Counted from the stretch's first letter, positions 37,809 to 47,265 are shown. The stretch: 58,379 nt of DNA from Pseudomonas sp. AKS31 (GCF_023634765.1 NZ_JAMLFX010000008.1:129387-187765); one strand, 5' to 3'. Program-made: numbers and translations. The notes: a model not told the origin generated them from the sequence alone.

Positions 37809-38717
37809 TCAGAACACCGACCAGCCAATCCGCGAACTGAGCATCTCCAGCGCCGCCATCCCCGCCAGTGAGTTACCCGCCGCATTCAATTCCGGCGACC
37901 ACACGCACACCGTGAACTGCCCCGGCACCACCGCGACAATCCCGCCGCCGACGCCACTCTTGCCCGGCAAGCCGACGCGGTACGCGAAGTTGCCCGCTTC
38001 GTCGTACAGCCCGCTGGTGGCCATGATCGAGTTGACCTGCTGAGTCTGCCGGCGCGTGAGTATCTGTTCGCCGCTGTGCTTGCAATAACCGTCGTTGGCC
38101 AGAAAGCAAAACGCCCGGGCCAGATCAATGCAGTTCATGCGCAACGCGCAGTGACTGAAATAGCTGCGCAACACCGCTTCGACGTCGTTGTGAAAATTGC
38201 CGAACGACTGCATCAGATACGCCATCGCCGCATTGCGCGCGCGGTGCTGGTATTCGGAGTCGGCCACTTTGCCGTCGATCATGATCTGCGGATTGCCTGA
38301 CAGACGCCGGACGAAATCGCGCATCGACAGGGTCGGTGCGGCGAAACGCGACTGGTTGATGTCGCAGATCACCAGCGCACCGGCATTGATGAACGGATTG
38401 CGTGGCCGGCCGCGCTCGAATTCCAGCTGCACCAGCGAGTTGAACGGCTGCCCGGACGGCTCATGACCGAGGCGCTCCCAGATTGCTTCGCCGGAATGAT
38501 CGATCGCCTGCACCAGGCTGAACACCTTGGAAATACTCTGCACCGAGAACGGCGTCTCGGCGTCACCGGCGCAGTACATCTCGCCGTCGTTGCCGTACAC
38601 GGCGATGCCCAGTTGATTGGCCGGCACGGTGCCGAGGGCGGGAATGTAGTCAGCCACCTTGCCCTGCCCGATCAACGGGCGGACGGCGTCAAGAATCTCG
38701 TTCAACAGCGCTTGCAT
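37809..38717 (-). CDS. glsB: Glutaminase B
   Basis: 302 residues from MQALLNEILDAVRPL (ATG 38717); the longer frame lacks support. Serine-dependent beta-lactamase-like glutaminase fold, with S61-x2-K64 in FSVQSISKVF, Tyr and Asn sites in PFINAGALV and the C-terminal GLPGKSGVGGGIVAVVPG (Ser-Gly loop). It hydrolyses glutamine to glutamate and ammonia. Length and order match E. coli YneH. Divergent from the GFA gene with 137 bases between the starts. The REPIN separates it from the ProA-like gene. Confidence 0.92.
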   Translation of the reverse strand: MQALLNEILDAVRPLIGQGKVADYIPALGTVPANQLGIAVYGNDGEMYCAGDAETPFSVQSISKVFSLVQAIDHSGEAIWERLGHEPSGQPFNSLVQLEFERGRPRNPFINAGALVICDINQSRFAAPTLSMRDFVRRLSGNPQIMIDGKVADSEYQHRARNAAMAYLMQSFGNFHNDVEAVLRSYFSHCALRMNCIDLARAFCFLANDGYCKHSGEQILTRRQTQQVNSIMATSGLYDEAGNFAYRVGLPGKSGVGGGIVAVVPGQFTVCVWSPELNAAGNSLAGMAALEMLSSRIGWSVF

Positions 38718-38854
38718 GCCGGGTTCCGAAGTCTCGCCCCATGGGATTGCGGGGACACTGGGGCTAGACGCTGCGCCCGCCCGTCGAATCACACCGGTCG
38801 CCATCGCACTGAATGTTCTAGGCTCAATCGCACATTCAAAACGGGAGAGCACCC

Positions 38855-39343
38855 ATGCATCTCGAAGGCTCCTGCCATTGTGGCGAGGTCACATTCAGCC
38901 TCACCAGCACCCACCCCTACCCTTATCAACGCTGCTATTGCTCGATCTGCCGCAAGACCCAGGGCGGCGGCGGTTATGCGATCAACCTCGGCGGCGACGC
39001 AACAAGCCTCAAGGTGCGCGGGCGCAAACACATCAGCATCTACCACGCGAAGATGAAAGACGATGGCGCCAAGCGCGTCCATCGCAGCAGCGCCGAGCGG
39101 CATTTCTGCTCACTGTGCGGCAGCGGCCTGTGGCTGTTCAGCCCGGAATGGCCGGAGCTGATCCACCCGTTTGCCTCGGCCATCGACACGCCGTTGCCGG
39201 TGCCGCCGGAGCACACGCATCTGATGCTCGGTTCGAAAGCAACCTGGGTGGAAGTCGAGGTTAAAGCGAAAGACAAACAGTTCGACGTCTACCCCGAGGA
39301 ATCCATTGCCCAGTGGCATGAACGGCTCGGACTGACCCGTTAA
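38855..39343 (+). CDS. GFA-family (CENP-V/GFA domain) zinc protein
   Basis: 162 residues, GGGAG upstream of ATG. Zinc-binding Cys motifs CHCGEV (8-13), CYCSICRKTQGG (about 27-38) and FCSLCGSGLW (about 84-93) are those of the glutathione-dependent formaldehyde-activating family. Such proteins bind two zincs; most have no proven enzyme activity. It may bind glutathione adducts. Single gene, divergent from glsB, followed by degenerate repeat DNA. Confidence 0.88.
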   Translation: MHLEGSCHCGEVTFSLTSTHPYPYQRCYCSICRKTQGGGGYAINLGGDATSLKVRGRKHISIYHAKMKDDGAKRVHRSSAERHFCSLCGSGLWLFSPEWPELIHPFASAIDTPLPVPPEHTHLMLGSKATWVEVEVKAKDKQFDVYPEESIAQWHERLGLTR

Positions 39344-39362
39344 ATCGCCACCTGCGCTGCCC

Positions 39363-39512
39363 TGTAGAAACTGCGGTGTTTTGACGTTGAAGGTCAGGAT
39401 CAAAAGATCGCAGCCTCGTTTCACTCGACAGCTCCTACAGGTTTTGTGTGTGACAAAAATCCAATCGGCGCCATAAATCAATGTGGGAGCGCGCCTGCTC
39501 GCGAAGGGGCCG
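39363..39512. repeat. Degenerate inverted repeat plus single REP
   Basis: 39363-39441 is a decayed member of the TGTAGGAGCTG family (TGTAGAAACTGCGG... AGCTCCTACA); 39482-39513 is a single REP, GTGGGAGCGCGCCTGCTCGC. Confidence 0.65.
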
Positions 39513-39527
39513 GTACAGGCCACAGCT

Positions 39528-40814
39528 TTAATCCAGATGCGCCCAGGTCATCCGGAACGACGCCCCACCCCAAGGCGAATCACCCACCTCAACCTGGCCG
39601 CCATGGGATTGCGACACTCTTCGCACCAACGCCAGGCCCAAGCCAAACCCGCCGGTACGCCGGTCCCGGCTGGCGTCCAGTCGCGAAAACGGTTCAAAGA
39701 TTTTCTCCCGCCCATCCACCGGCACACCCGGCCCATCGTCATTGACCCGCACCTGGTAATAATCGCCCGTGCGTTCCAGCGTCACCTCCACGCGCTGCTC
39801 GGCATAACGAATCGCGTTGCGCAGCAGATTGATCACCGCCCGCGCCATGAATCGCGGTTCGATGCGCACCGTGTCGATCCGGCAATCAGCAATCAGCAAC
39901 TGCACCCCCGCCGCCTCTGCTTCCAGCGCCACGCTGCCAACCACACTGTCGAGCCAATTGGCGGCCTCGATGTTTTCGCGTTTGATCACCGTCGCGCCGC
40001 GCTCAAGGCTGGCGTAGGTCAGCAGTTCCGAGACCATTTCTTCCAGCTCACCGAGGTCGGCGTACATGTCGGCAATCAGCTCGCGGTTCTGGCTGGCGTC
40101 CGGCTGCTGCTTGAGCTGGTCGAGCTCAAACGACAGCCGCGCGATCGGCGTGCGCAACTCGTGGGACACGGCGTTGGTCAGTTCCCGCTGATTGGCAATC
40201 AGCCCTTCAATGCGCGCCGCCATCAGGTTGAAGTGTTCGGCTAGGTCACGGATGTTCGAACGCTTCGACAACTGGATGCGCACCGACAGGTCGTTATCGC
40301 CGAAACGCTCGGCGGCCAGGCGCAGTTTTTCCAGATCGCGCCAGTGCGGACGCACCCAGAAAAACAGGACGATGCCGATCAACACGGCAATCATCAGGTA
40401 GGCAGCGGCAATATAAAACGGCATCAGGCTCGGTTCGGCCGGCAAGCGGATGCTGAGCAACTGCGGCCCTTCGTCAATCGCGGAAATATACTGGTTGTAC
40501 TTGTCGCGGATCACCAGCAGCCCTTTGGCCAGCTCGGCTTTTTCCTCGGCGCTCAGGGCCAGTTCAGAGGCGTCAACCAGCGTCAGCCCCAAACCGTAAT
40601 GCGGGCGGATGGTTTCCAGCTGTTGTTCCCGGGCCGGGCCGTCGAGGTCACGCAACTGCTGGCCCAATGTCCATGCCTGCCCACGCACGGCCTCGCGGTT
40701 GTAGTCCTGCATCTGATAATCGAGCAAGGCATCGAAGGTACGCTCGACCGTCTGCAAGGCCAGCACCAGACCTAACGTCATGACCAGAAACAGCCCGAAA
40801 AATAACCGCAGCAT
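39528..40814 (-). CDS. rstB: RstB-like sensor histidine kinase
   Basis: 428 residues. TM1 about 2-20, periplasmic domain about 21-130, TM2 about 131-153, HAMP, dimerisation His218 in NAVSHELRTPIARL, ATPase motifs NLLRNAIRYAEQ, DDGPGVP and GGFGLGLALV. It pairs with the regulator whose stop codon directly abuts its ATG (spacing 0). RstB-type kinases respond to envelope or acid conditions in enterics; in Pseudomonas the signal is not known to me. Confidence 0.87.
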   Translation of the reverse strand: MLRLFFGLFLVMTLGLVLALQTVERTFDALLDYQMQDYNREAVRGQAWTLGQQLRDLDGPAREQQLETIRPHYGLGLTLVDASELALSAEEKAELAKGLLVIRDKYNQYISAIDEGPQLLSIRLPAEPSLMPFYIAAAYLMIAVLIGIVLFFWVRPHWRDLEKLRLAAERFGDNDLSVRIQLSKRSNIRDLAEHFNLMAARIEGLIANQRELTNAVSHELRTPIARLSFELDQLKQQPDASQNRELIADMYADLGELEEMVSELLTYASLERGATVIKRENIEAANWLDSVVGSVALEAEAAGVQLLIADCRIDTVRIEPRFMARAVINLLRNAIRYAEQRVEVTLERTGDYYQVRVNDDGPGVPVDGREKIFEPFSRLDASRDRRTGGFGLGLALVRRVSQSHGGQVEVGDSPWGGASFRMTWAHLD

Positions 40815-41531
40815 CTACAACTCCCACGCGAACGGATTGAACAGATACCCCTTGCCCCACACGGTTTTGATGCACATCGGTTCGCGGGGATTGTCTTTGA
40901 GCTTGTTGCGCAATTTGCTGATGTACACGTCGACACTGCGATTGAGCCCGTCGAAGGCAATCCCGCGCATGCGATTGAGGATGTCATCACGCGACAGCAC
41001 TTTGCCGGCCGCGCTGGCCAGCAACCACAGCAGCTCGAACTCCATGGTGGTCATTTCGATAACCTCGCCCGCCAGTCGCACTTCACGGCAACTGCGGTCG
41101 ACGCTCAACTGACCAAATTCCATGAAGCTCACCACGTTGCTGTCCGGCACCTGCCGTCGTTGTAGCGCTCGCAGCCGGGCCAGCAACACGGGTGGTTTGA
41201 TCGGCTTGATCACGTAGTCATCGGCGCCGGACTCCAGACCGAGGATATGGTCGAGGTCATCTTCCTTGGCCGTCAGAATCACGATCGGCGTGTCCGACAC
41301 GCTGCGAATCTCCCGACACACGTGCAAACCGCTCTGCCCCGGCAACATCAGGTCAAGCACCACGACTTTCGGCTTGAATTCCAGAAAAGCAGCCACGGCC
41401 AGATCACCGCGATGCACCGTGCGCACCTCGTAGCCGTGTTGTTCGAGAAAGTGGGCGATCAGCGCGGCGAGGCGCTCATCGTCTTCCACCAGCAGGAGTT
41501 TGCCAAAACCCAGGTTATCCATAACGACCAT
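40815..41531 (-). CDS. rstA: RstA-like response regulator
   Basis: 238 residues. Receiver with EDDE (17-20), Asp60 in VVLDLMLPGQSG, and IVILTAKEDDLDHILGLESGADDY; the segment IKPIKPPVLLARLRALQRR and the winged helix RGIAFDGLNRSVDVYISKLRNKL...KTVWGKGYLFNPFAW match RstA more closely than other OmpR members. Start at ATG 41531 (AAGGGCGG upstream) or ATG 41522. First gene of the rstAB pair, preceded by a terminator for miaE. Confidence 0.88.
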   Translation of the reverse strand: MVVMDNLGFGKLLLVEDDERLAALIAHFLEQHGYEVRTVHRGDLAVAAFLEFKPKVVVLDLMLPGQSGLHVCREIRSVSDTPIVILTAKEDDLDHILGLESGADDYVIKPIKPPVLLARLRALQRRQVPDSNVVSFMEFGQLSVDRSCREVRLAGEVIEMTTMEFELLWLLASAAGKVLSRDDILNRMRGIAFDGLNRSVDVYISKLRNKLKDNPREPMCIKTVWGKGYLFNPFAWEL

Positions 41532-41600
41532 GTGCCGCCCTTGTGTGAAGTGGTCGGCATTATGGCGGCTTTCGTGGCGCAGGCGTTTGTTCCAGGCAGC

Positions 41601-41626
41601 AAAAACCGGCCGCTGGGGCCGGTTTT
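41601..41626 (-). terminator. Rho-independent terminator on the minus strand
   Basis: AAAACCGGCC and GGCCGGTTTT arms, GCTGG loop; on the minus strand it ends with TTTTTG. Separates miaE from rstA. Confidence 0.85.
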
Positions 41627-41682
41627 CGGTGATGTTTCATACTCTTAAGAGTTTTTAACATTCATGCACTGATCGCTATATC

Positions 41683-41762
41683 TGTAGGAGCTGCCGAAGG
41701 CTGCGATCTTTTGATCCGGCTTTTTCAAGAGCAAAAGATCGCAGCCTTCGGCAGCTCCTACA
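41683..41762. repeat. Long inverted repeat, TGTAGGAGCTGCCG family, copy 4
   Basis: Good arms, loop CGGCTTTTTCAAGAG; ends a few bases from the miaE stop. Confidence 0.87.
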
Positions 41763-41767
41763 CGGAG

Positions 41768-42376
41768 TCATGCGGTGGCAGGCACACCGCTGTGGAAGCG
41801 GAATTCTTCATCCGGCGACTCGATCAGCTCCTGCTCGGCGGCGCGGACCTTTTCGATGACCTGAGCAATATCCTTCGCATCGCCGTACTGATAGGCCAGT
41901 TTCAGATAACCCTGAAAATGCCGCGCCTCGCTTTTCAGCAGGCCAAAGTAGAACTTGCCGAGTTCTTCGTCCAGATGCGGTACCAGTGCTTCGAAACGCT
42001 CACAACTGCGCGCTTCGATAAACGCGCCGACTACCAGCGTATCGACCAGTTTCACCGGCTCGTGGCTGCGCACGACTTTACGCAAGCCCGAAGCGTAACG
42101 ACCGGCGTGGAGCTGGCGCAGTTCGATCTTGCGCCGTTTCATGATGCGCATGACCTGCTCGTGGTGCACCAGTTCTTCCCGGGCCAGACGCGACATCATA
42201 TTGATCAGATCGACGTGGGAATGGTACTTGGCAATCAGGCTCAGGGCGGTGCTGGCGGCCTTGAACTCGCAGTTCTTGTGGTCGATCAGCAGGGTTTCCT
42301 GATCGGCCAGGGCAGCCTGAACCCAGGCGTCGGGGGTGCGGCAGCCAAGGAATTCGTGGATTTCGGGAAGGATCAT
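41768..42376 (-). CDS. miaE: tRNA 2-methylthio-N6-isopentenyladenosine hydroxylase
   Basis: 202 residues from ATG 42376. Ferritin-like di-iron protein: LADQETLLIDHKNCEFKAASTALSL, MSRLAREELVHHEQVM (E-x2-H ligand pair) and FIEARSCERFEALV with LLKSEARHFQGYLKLA (second E-x2-H). It hydroxylates ms2i6A37 of tRNAs reading UNN codons, using O2. The hairpin repeat and terminator are directly downstream. Confidence 0.92.
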   Translation of the reverse strand: MILPEIHEFLGCRTPDAWVQAALADQETLLIDHKNCEFKAASTALSLIAKYHSHVDLINMMSRLAREELVHHEQVMRIMKRRKIELRQLHAGRYASGLRKVVRSHEPVKLVDTLVVGAFIEARSCERFEALVPHLDEELGKFYFGLLKSEARHFQGYLKLAYQYGDAKDIAQVIEKVRAAEQELIESPDEEFRFHSGVPATA

Positions 42377-42452
42377 GGGGCTCACGGTAAAAGGTGTTCG
42401 AGCGAAGGCCGCCGATTATACCGGCCTGTCCGCAGACCACCAGCGGCTGGCG

Positions 42453-42466
42453 TTGATATGCATCAA
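42453..42466. promoter_or_regulatory. Anr box, perfect match, upstream of second usp
   Basis: TTGATATGCATCAA fits TTGAT-N4-ATCAA exactly, 70 bases before the usp start codon at 42536 and about 77 before the miaE start on the other strand. Confidence 0.75.
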
Positions 42467-42535
42467 GTCGCGCACGATCGAGCAGCAACTATAGTTGTGC
42501 AACGCCGTGCCTTTTCTTTGCTGGAGACTCCGCTC

Positions 42536-43399
42536 ATGCAAGCCATTCGCAGCATTCTGGTGGTCATCAACCCCGAACATTCGGAAAGCCTGGCGCTCAA
42601 GCGCGCCAAGTTGATTGCTGGCGTGACCCAGGCCCATCTACACCTGCTGGTGTGCGACAAGAAGCACGACCACGCCGCCATGCTCAGTGTGCTCAAAGCC
42701 GCGCTGCTGGCCGACGGCTACAGCGTGACCACCGAACAGGCGTGGAACGAAAGCCTGCACGAAACCATCATCGATGTGCAGCAGGCCGAGGGTTGCGGGC
42801 TGGTGATCAAGCAGCACTACCCGGACAGCTCACTGAAAAAAGCCCTGCTGACCCCGGCGGACTGGAAGCTCCTGCGTCACTGCCCTACCCCGGTGCTGCT
42901 GGTGAAAACCAGTACGCCTTGGAAGGATCGAGTGATTCTGGCGGCCGTCGATGTGGGTAATGCCGATGGCGAACACCGGCATTTGCACACGACGATCATT
43001 GATCATGGCTTCGACATTGCCAGCCTGGCCAAGGCGCACCTGCACGTGATCAGCGCCCATCCGTCTCCGATGCTGTCGGCGGCCGACCCGACGCTGCAAC
43101 TGAGCGAAACCATCGAAGCGCGCTATCGCGAACAATGTCGGGCGTTTCAGGCGGAATTCGATGTCGATGATGAGCATCTGCACATTGAAGAAGGCCCGGC
43201 GGATGTGTTGATTCCGTTCATGGCGCACAAGCTGCAGGCAGCGGTGACCGTGATTGGCAGCGTGGCGCGCACCGGGTTGTCAGGGGCGCTGATCGGCAAT
43301 ACCGCGGAAGTGATTCTGGATGCGCTGGAGAGCGATGTACTGGTGCTCAAGCCGCAGGAGGTTGAGGATCATCTGGTGGAGCTGGCGGTGAAGCATTAA
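42536..43399 (+). CDS. Universal stress protein, two Usp domains
   Basis: 287 residues; ATG 42536 behind GGAGA. First domain about 1-130 (ILVVINPEHSESLALKRAKLIAG), second about 135-280 with GSVARTGLSGALIGNTAEVIL, the G-x2-G-x9-G-N/S loop. Similar to UspE. The Anr box 70 bases upstream suggests induction on oxygen limitation, as for the tandem Usp at 18390. Divergent from miaE. A long inverted repeat begins four bases beyond its stop. Confidence 0.88.
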   Translation: MQAIRSILVVINPEHSESLALKRAKLIAGVTQAHLHLLVCDKKHDHAAMLSVLKAALLADGYSVTTEQAWNESLHETIIDVQQAEGCGLVIKQHYPDSSLKKALLTPADWKLLRHCPTPVLLVKTSTPWKDRVILAAVDVGNADGEHRHLHTTIIDHGFDIASLAKAHLHVISAHPSPMLSAADPTLQLSETIEARYREQCRAFQAEFDVDDEHLHIEEGPADVLIPFMAHKLQAAVTVIGSVARTGLSGALIGNTAEVILDALESDVLVLKPQEVEDHLVELAVKH

Positions 43400-43402
43400 G
43401 CG

Positions 43403-43482
43403 CAAAAGATCGCAGCCTTCGGCAGCTCCTACATGAGAATGCGTTCTACCTGTAGGAGCTGCCGAAGGCTGCGATCTTTTGC
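43403..43482. repeat. Long inverted repeat, TGTAGGAGCTGCCG family, copy 5
   Basis: Same sequence family with the arm order reversed (GCAAAAGATCGCAGCC first), between the convergent ends of usp and the DUF1289 gene. Confidence 0.87.
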
Positions 43483-43486
43483 TTTT

Positions 43487-43957
43487 TCAGGCGCCAAAAG
43501 CGTCTTTGAGGAATCCTGGGGCGATGTAGCGCTGATAGTGCGCTTCCGACAGCAGGAAAAATTCCCGATCAATGGCATCGCGCAGTTCCGGCAGATTCCA
43601 GTCGCGAAACTCCGGCAGCAACACCATCCCGTAGGCTTCCAGATTAATGATCACCCGCGCCCCACGGGCAATCAGCTGATAAGCCCAGCAATATTCCGAC
43701 TGATGCGGCACGAAGCGGATCTTGCGCTGCTCCAGCTGTTCGCGCAGGCGCGCCGGATCGAAAATCTCGACCTTGGCCGCCATCACTTGTGACAGCAATT
43801 GCTCCAGACGCAGCCACACCGCACGCTTTTCCTCCTCGTTGTAGCCATTCCAGTGGATCACTTCGTGGTGGAAACGCTTGCAGCCACGGCACACCAGATC
43901 ACCGTAAACAGTGGAGCAGAGGCCGACACAGGGGGTCTTGATGGTCTGATTGGGCAT
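43487..43957 (-). CDS. DUF1289-family Fe-S-like small protein
   Basis: 156 residues from MPNQTIKTPCVGLC (43957); an ATG at 43996 with AAGGG upstream is an alternative adding 13 residues. The N-terminal CVGLCSTVYGDLVCRGCKRF has the four-Cys DUF1289 motif (C-x3-C-x8-C-x2-C), probably binding zinc or an Fe-S cluster. The C-terminal part is longer than in the minimal DUF1289 protein and is helical. Function unknown. Confidence 0.83.
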   Translation of the reverse strand: MPNQTIKTPCVGLCSTVYGDLVCRGCKRFHHEVIHWNGYNEEEKRAVWLRLEQLLSQVMAAKVEIFDPARLREQLEQRKIRFVPHQSEYCWAYQLIARGARVIINLEAYGMVLLPEFRDWNLPELRDAIDREFFLLSEAHYQRYIAPGFLKDAFGA

Positions 43958-44213
43958 AAGATAGGCAAAACACTGAAACGCGGAACAGGTCGGCATGTTA
44001 GCCCTTTGTCGGGCATTGATCACCCCTCAAACATCAGGGTCTCAGTCGCGCGCGGCGTTTGGCACGGGCACGCGCATTGCCACGAAAGTCCAATAGAGCG
44101 CGACTTACCTTTAAATTTTTTTTGCCGTAGAATCAGCCAGCCTTTTAAGGCGCCAATGTCCGTTAGAAGCTGTTTTCAAAGCGTCACGAGCACAGTCGTT
44201 CCTTCAGAGCGGT

Positions 44214-44256
44214 GTTGGCGAAGGGTTTTTCCAGCGGGGAAAAGCCCAACGCCAAC
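44214..44256 (+). promoter_or_regulatory. Strong hairpin in the acnB leader
   Basis: GTTGGCG-AA-GGG-TTTTCC pairs with GGGGAAAA-CCC-AA-CGCCAAC, about 18 pairs, 170 bases before the acnB start. Not followed by a T-run, so it is a structured leader rather than a terminator. The bases 43958-44213 in front hold no gene and probably the promoter. Confidence 0.55.
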
Positions 44257-44425
44257 CCTCATCAGCTCCCCGTTCTGCAGGCGTAAAACTTTGAAAGCAG
44301 CTTCTGTAAGGAATTGCCGGTAATTCTGGCCGAACGACCCACAACGTCGTGAGGTGCATGAGTACGGCAATTTCGGGATGAGCGTCCCGGACACCCATTT
44401 GGGACCACTGATGAGGGTAATAACT

Positions 44426-47035
44426 GTGCTTGAAGCCTACCGCAAACATATCGAAGAGCGTGCAGCCCTGGGTATCGTTCCCCAGCCGCTTAACGCCGAA
44501 CAAACAGCAGGCCTGGTCGAGCTGCTGAAAAACCCTCCGGCTGGCGAAGAAGAATTTCTCGTTGACCTGATCACCAATCGCATTCCACCAGGCGTGGACG
44601 AAGCGGCCTATGTCAAAGCCGGCTTCCTGTCTGCACTGGCCAAGGGCGAAGTTTCCTCCCCTCTGCTGGACAAAAAGCGCGCTGTAGAACTGCTCGGCAC
44701 CATGCAGGGCGGCTACAACATCGTCACTCTGGTTGACCTGCTGGACGACGCCGAACTGGCGCCAGTCGCTGCCGCGCAACTCAAGCACACTCTGCTGATG
44801 TTCGATGCGTTCCACGACGTCGCGGAAAAAGCCAAGAACGGTAACGTTCACGCGAAAGAAGTGCTGCAATCCTGGGCTGACGGCGAGTGGTTCAAAAACC
44901 GTCCGACCCTGGCCGACAAGATCAGCCTGCGCGTGTTCAAGGTCACCGGCGAAACCAACACCGACGACCTGTCCCCTGCTCCAGATGCCTGGTCGCGTCC
45001 AGACATCCCGCTGCACGCCCTGGCCATGCTGAAAATGGCTCGCGACGGCATCGTTCCTGATCAACAGGGCGCCATCGGCCCTATGAAGCAGATCGAAGAA
45101 ATGCGCGGTCAAGGCTTCCCTATCGCCTACGTCGGTGACGTGGTCGGTACCGGTTCCTCGCGTAAATCGGCAACCAACTCGGTGCTGTGGTTCTTCGGCG
45201 ACGACGTTCCTTACGTACCGAACAAGCGCGCTGGCGGTTTCTGCTTCGGCAGCAAAATCGCTCCGATCTTCTACAACACCATGGAAGATGCCGGCGCACT
45301 GCCAATCGAGTTCGACGTTTCCAACATGAACATGGGCGACGTGATCGACCTGTACCCGCATGCTGGCAAAGTCTGCAAACACGGCACCGACGAAGTCCTG
45401 ACCACCTTCGAAATGAAGACTCCGGTCCTGTTGGACGAAGTTCGTGCTGGCGGCCGTATTCCGCTGATCATCGGCCGCGGCCTGACCGAGAAGGCTCGCG
45501 CCGAACTGGGTCTGCCACCGTTCGATCTGTTCAAGAAGCCGGAAGCCCCGGCTGAAAGCACCAAGGGTTTCACCCTGGCGCAGAAAATGGTCGGCAAGGC
45601 TTGCGGTCTGGCAGAAGGCAAAGGCGTTCGTCCTGGCACCTACTGCGAACCGAAGATGACCACCGTAGGTTCTCAGGACACCACCGGTCCAATGACCCGT
45701 GACGAACTGAAAGACCTGGCGTGCCTGGGCTTCTCCGCTGATCTGGTAATGCAGTCGTTCTGCCACACCGCGGCGTATCCAAAGCCGATCGACGTGACCA
45801 CCCACCACACCCTGCCTGACTTCATCATGACCCGCGGCGGCGTTTCCCTGCGTCCGGGCGACGGCATCATCCACTCGTGGCTGAACCGCATGCTGCTGCC
45901 AGACACCGTCGGTACCGGTGGTGACTCGCACACCCGCTTCCCGATGGGCATTTCGTTCCCGGCCGGTTCCGGTCTGGTCGCGTTCGCCGCAGCCACCGGC
46001 GTTATGCCGCTGGACATGCCGGAATCGATCCTGGTGCGCTTCAAAGGCAAAATGAAACCTGGCATCACCCTGCGTGACCTGGTTCATGCCATTCCTTACT
46101 TCGCTATCCAGAACGGTCTGCTGACCGTCGAGAAGAAAGGCAAGAAAAACGCCTTCTCCGGCCGCATCCTGGAAATCGAAGGTCTGGAAGGTCTGACCCT
46201 GGAGCAGGCGTTCGAACTGTCCGACGCCTCGGCCGAACGTTCGGCTGCCGGTTGCACCATCAAGCTGTCGAAAGAGTCGATCACCGAGTACCTGCAGTCC
46301 AACATCACCCTGCTGCGCTGGATGATCGGCGAAGGCTACGGCGATGCGCGTACTCTGGAACGTCGCGCCCAAGCGATGGAAGCCTGGATCGCCAACCCGG
46401 AACTGATGGAAGCCGATGCCGACGCCGAATACGCCGAAATCATCGAAATCGATCTGGCCGACATCAACGAGCCTGTGCTGTGTGCGCCGAACGATCCGGA
46501 CGACGCCCGTCTGCTGTCCAGCGTTGCTGGCGAGAAGATCGACGAAGTGTTCATCGGTTCGTGCATGACCAACATCGGTCACTTCCGCGCTGCCGGTAAG
46601 CTGCTGGATCAGGTCAAGGGTCAGCTGCCAACCCGTCTGTGGCTGTCGCCGCCGACCAAAATGGACGCTCACCAACTGACCGAAGAAGGCTACTACGGCA
46701 TCTACGGCAAAGCTGGCGCACGTATGGAAATGCCAGGCTGCTCGCTGTGCATGGGTAACCAGGCACGCGTTGAGCCGAACAGCACCGTGGTTTCCACTTC
46801 GACCCGTAACTTCCCGAACCGTCTGGGCGACGGCGCGAACGTCTACCTGGCTTCGGCCGAGCTGGCGTCCGTGGCTTCGATCCTGGGTCGCCTGCCGACC
46901 GTCGAGGAGTACATGGAATACGCTGGCAAGATCGACAGCATGGCGGCCGATATCTACCGCTACCTGTCCTTCGACCAGATCGCCGAGTTCCGTGAAGCTG
47001 CTGCGAACGCCAATATCCCGGTCGTTCAAGCCTAA
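44426..47035 (+). CDS. acnB: Aconitate hydratase B
   Basis: 869 residues, close to E. coli AcnB (865). Start is GTG 44426 (V/M-LEAYRKHIEER), with AGGG about 9 bases upstream; the longer frame adds unlike sequence. HEAT-like domain about 1-160, swivel domain with GDVVGTGSSRKSATNSVLWF, then the catalytic domains with Fe-S Cys in IGSCMTN (about 710) and PGCSLCMGN (about 769 and 772), and THHTLPDF and GGDSHTRFP motifs. It isomerises citrate to isocitrate in the TCA cycle and, as apo-protein, can bind mRNA. A strong terminator follows. Confidence 0.97.
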   Translation: MLEAYRKHIEERAALGIVPQPLNAEQTAGLVELLKNPPAGEEEFLVDLITNRIPPGVDEAAYVKAGFLSALAKGEVSSPLLDKKRAVELLGTMQGGYNIVTLVDLLDDAELAPVAAAQLKHTLLMFDAFHDVAEKAKNGNVHAKEVLQSWADGEWFKNRPTLADKISLRVFKVTGETNTDDLSPAPDAWSRPDIPLHALAMLKMARDGIVPDQQGAIGPMKQIEEMRGQGFPIAYVGDVVGTGSSRKSATNSVLWFFGDDVPYVPNKRAGGFCFGSKIAPIFYNTMEDAGALPIEFDVSNMNMGDVIDLYPHAGKVCKHGTDEVLTTFEMKTPVLLDEVRAGGRIPLIIGRGLTEKARAELGLPPFDLFKKPEAPAESTKGFTLAQKMVGKACGLAEGKGVRPGTYCEPKMTTVGSQDTTGPMTRDELKDLACLGFSADLVMQSFCHTAAYPKPIDVTTHHTLPDFIMTRGGVSLRPGDGIIHSWLNRMLLPDTVGTGGDSHTRFPMGISFPAGSGLVAFAAATGVMPLDMPESILVRFKGKMKPGITLRDLVHAIPYFAIQNGLLTVEKKGKKNAFSGRILEIEGLEGLTLEQAFELSDASAERSAAGCTIKLSKESITEYLQSNITLLRWMIGEGYGDARTLERRAQAMEAWIANPELMEADADAEYAEIIEIDLADINEPVLCAPNDPDDARLLSSVAGEKIDEVFIGSCMTNIGHFRAAGKLLDQVKGQLPTRLWLSPPTKMDAHQLTEEGYYGIYGKAGARMEMPGCSLCMGNQARVEPNSTVVSTSTRNFPNRLGDGANVYLASAELASVASILGRLPTVEEYMEYAGKIDSMAADIYRYLSFDQIAEFREAAANANIPVVQA

Positions 47036-47053
47036 CGCTACAACGCAATGAAA

Positions 47054-47088
47054 AACGCCGCCCATCGTGAGATGTGCGGCGTTTTTTT
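47054..47088 (+). terminator. Rho-independent terminator after acnB
   Basis: AACGCCGC-CATC and GATG-GCGGCGTT arms with GTGA loop, then TTTTT. Confidence 0.93.
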
Positions 47089-47117
47089 ATGCCTGCTGGA
47101 GCGTGGTTATCTGTTCG

Positions 47118-47150
47118 GGCCTCATCGCTGGCAAGCCAGCGATGGCGGAG
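47118..47150. repeat. Single REP
   Basis: CATCGCTGGCAAGCCAGCGATG, of which CGCTGGCAAGCCAGCG is the palindromic core; same subtype as the REPIN at 37692. Confidence 0.75.
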
Positions 47151-47210
47151 TGTCAGTCGACATCATTGCTGATGACTCACCGCTTTCGCGCTCAAGCTCG
47201 GCTCCCGGGC

Positions 47211-47246
47211 AAAAAAAACCGCTGTGCCTGGGCAGGCACAGCGGTT
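47211..47246 (-). terminator. Rho-independent terminator on the minus strand
   Basis: AACCGCTGTGCC and GGCACAGCGGTT arms; on the minus strand it is followed by eight T. Ends the HAAAP transporter gene. Confidence 0.92.
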
Positions 47247-47265
47247 CTTATCGATTGAATCCGCG

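Noticed and set aside
44204..47065. A 953-residue open frame antisense to acnB
   Set aside because: Shadow of the high-GC acnB frame; sequence is compositionally biased (His/Gln/Arg/Val-rich) with no domain.
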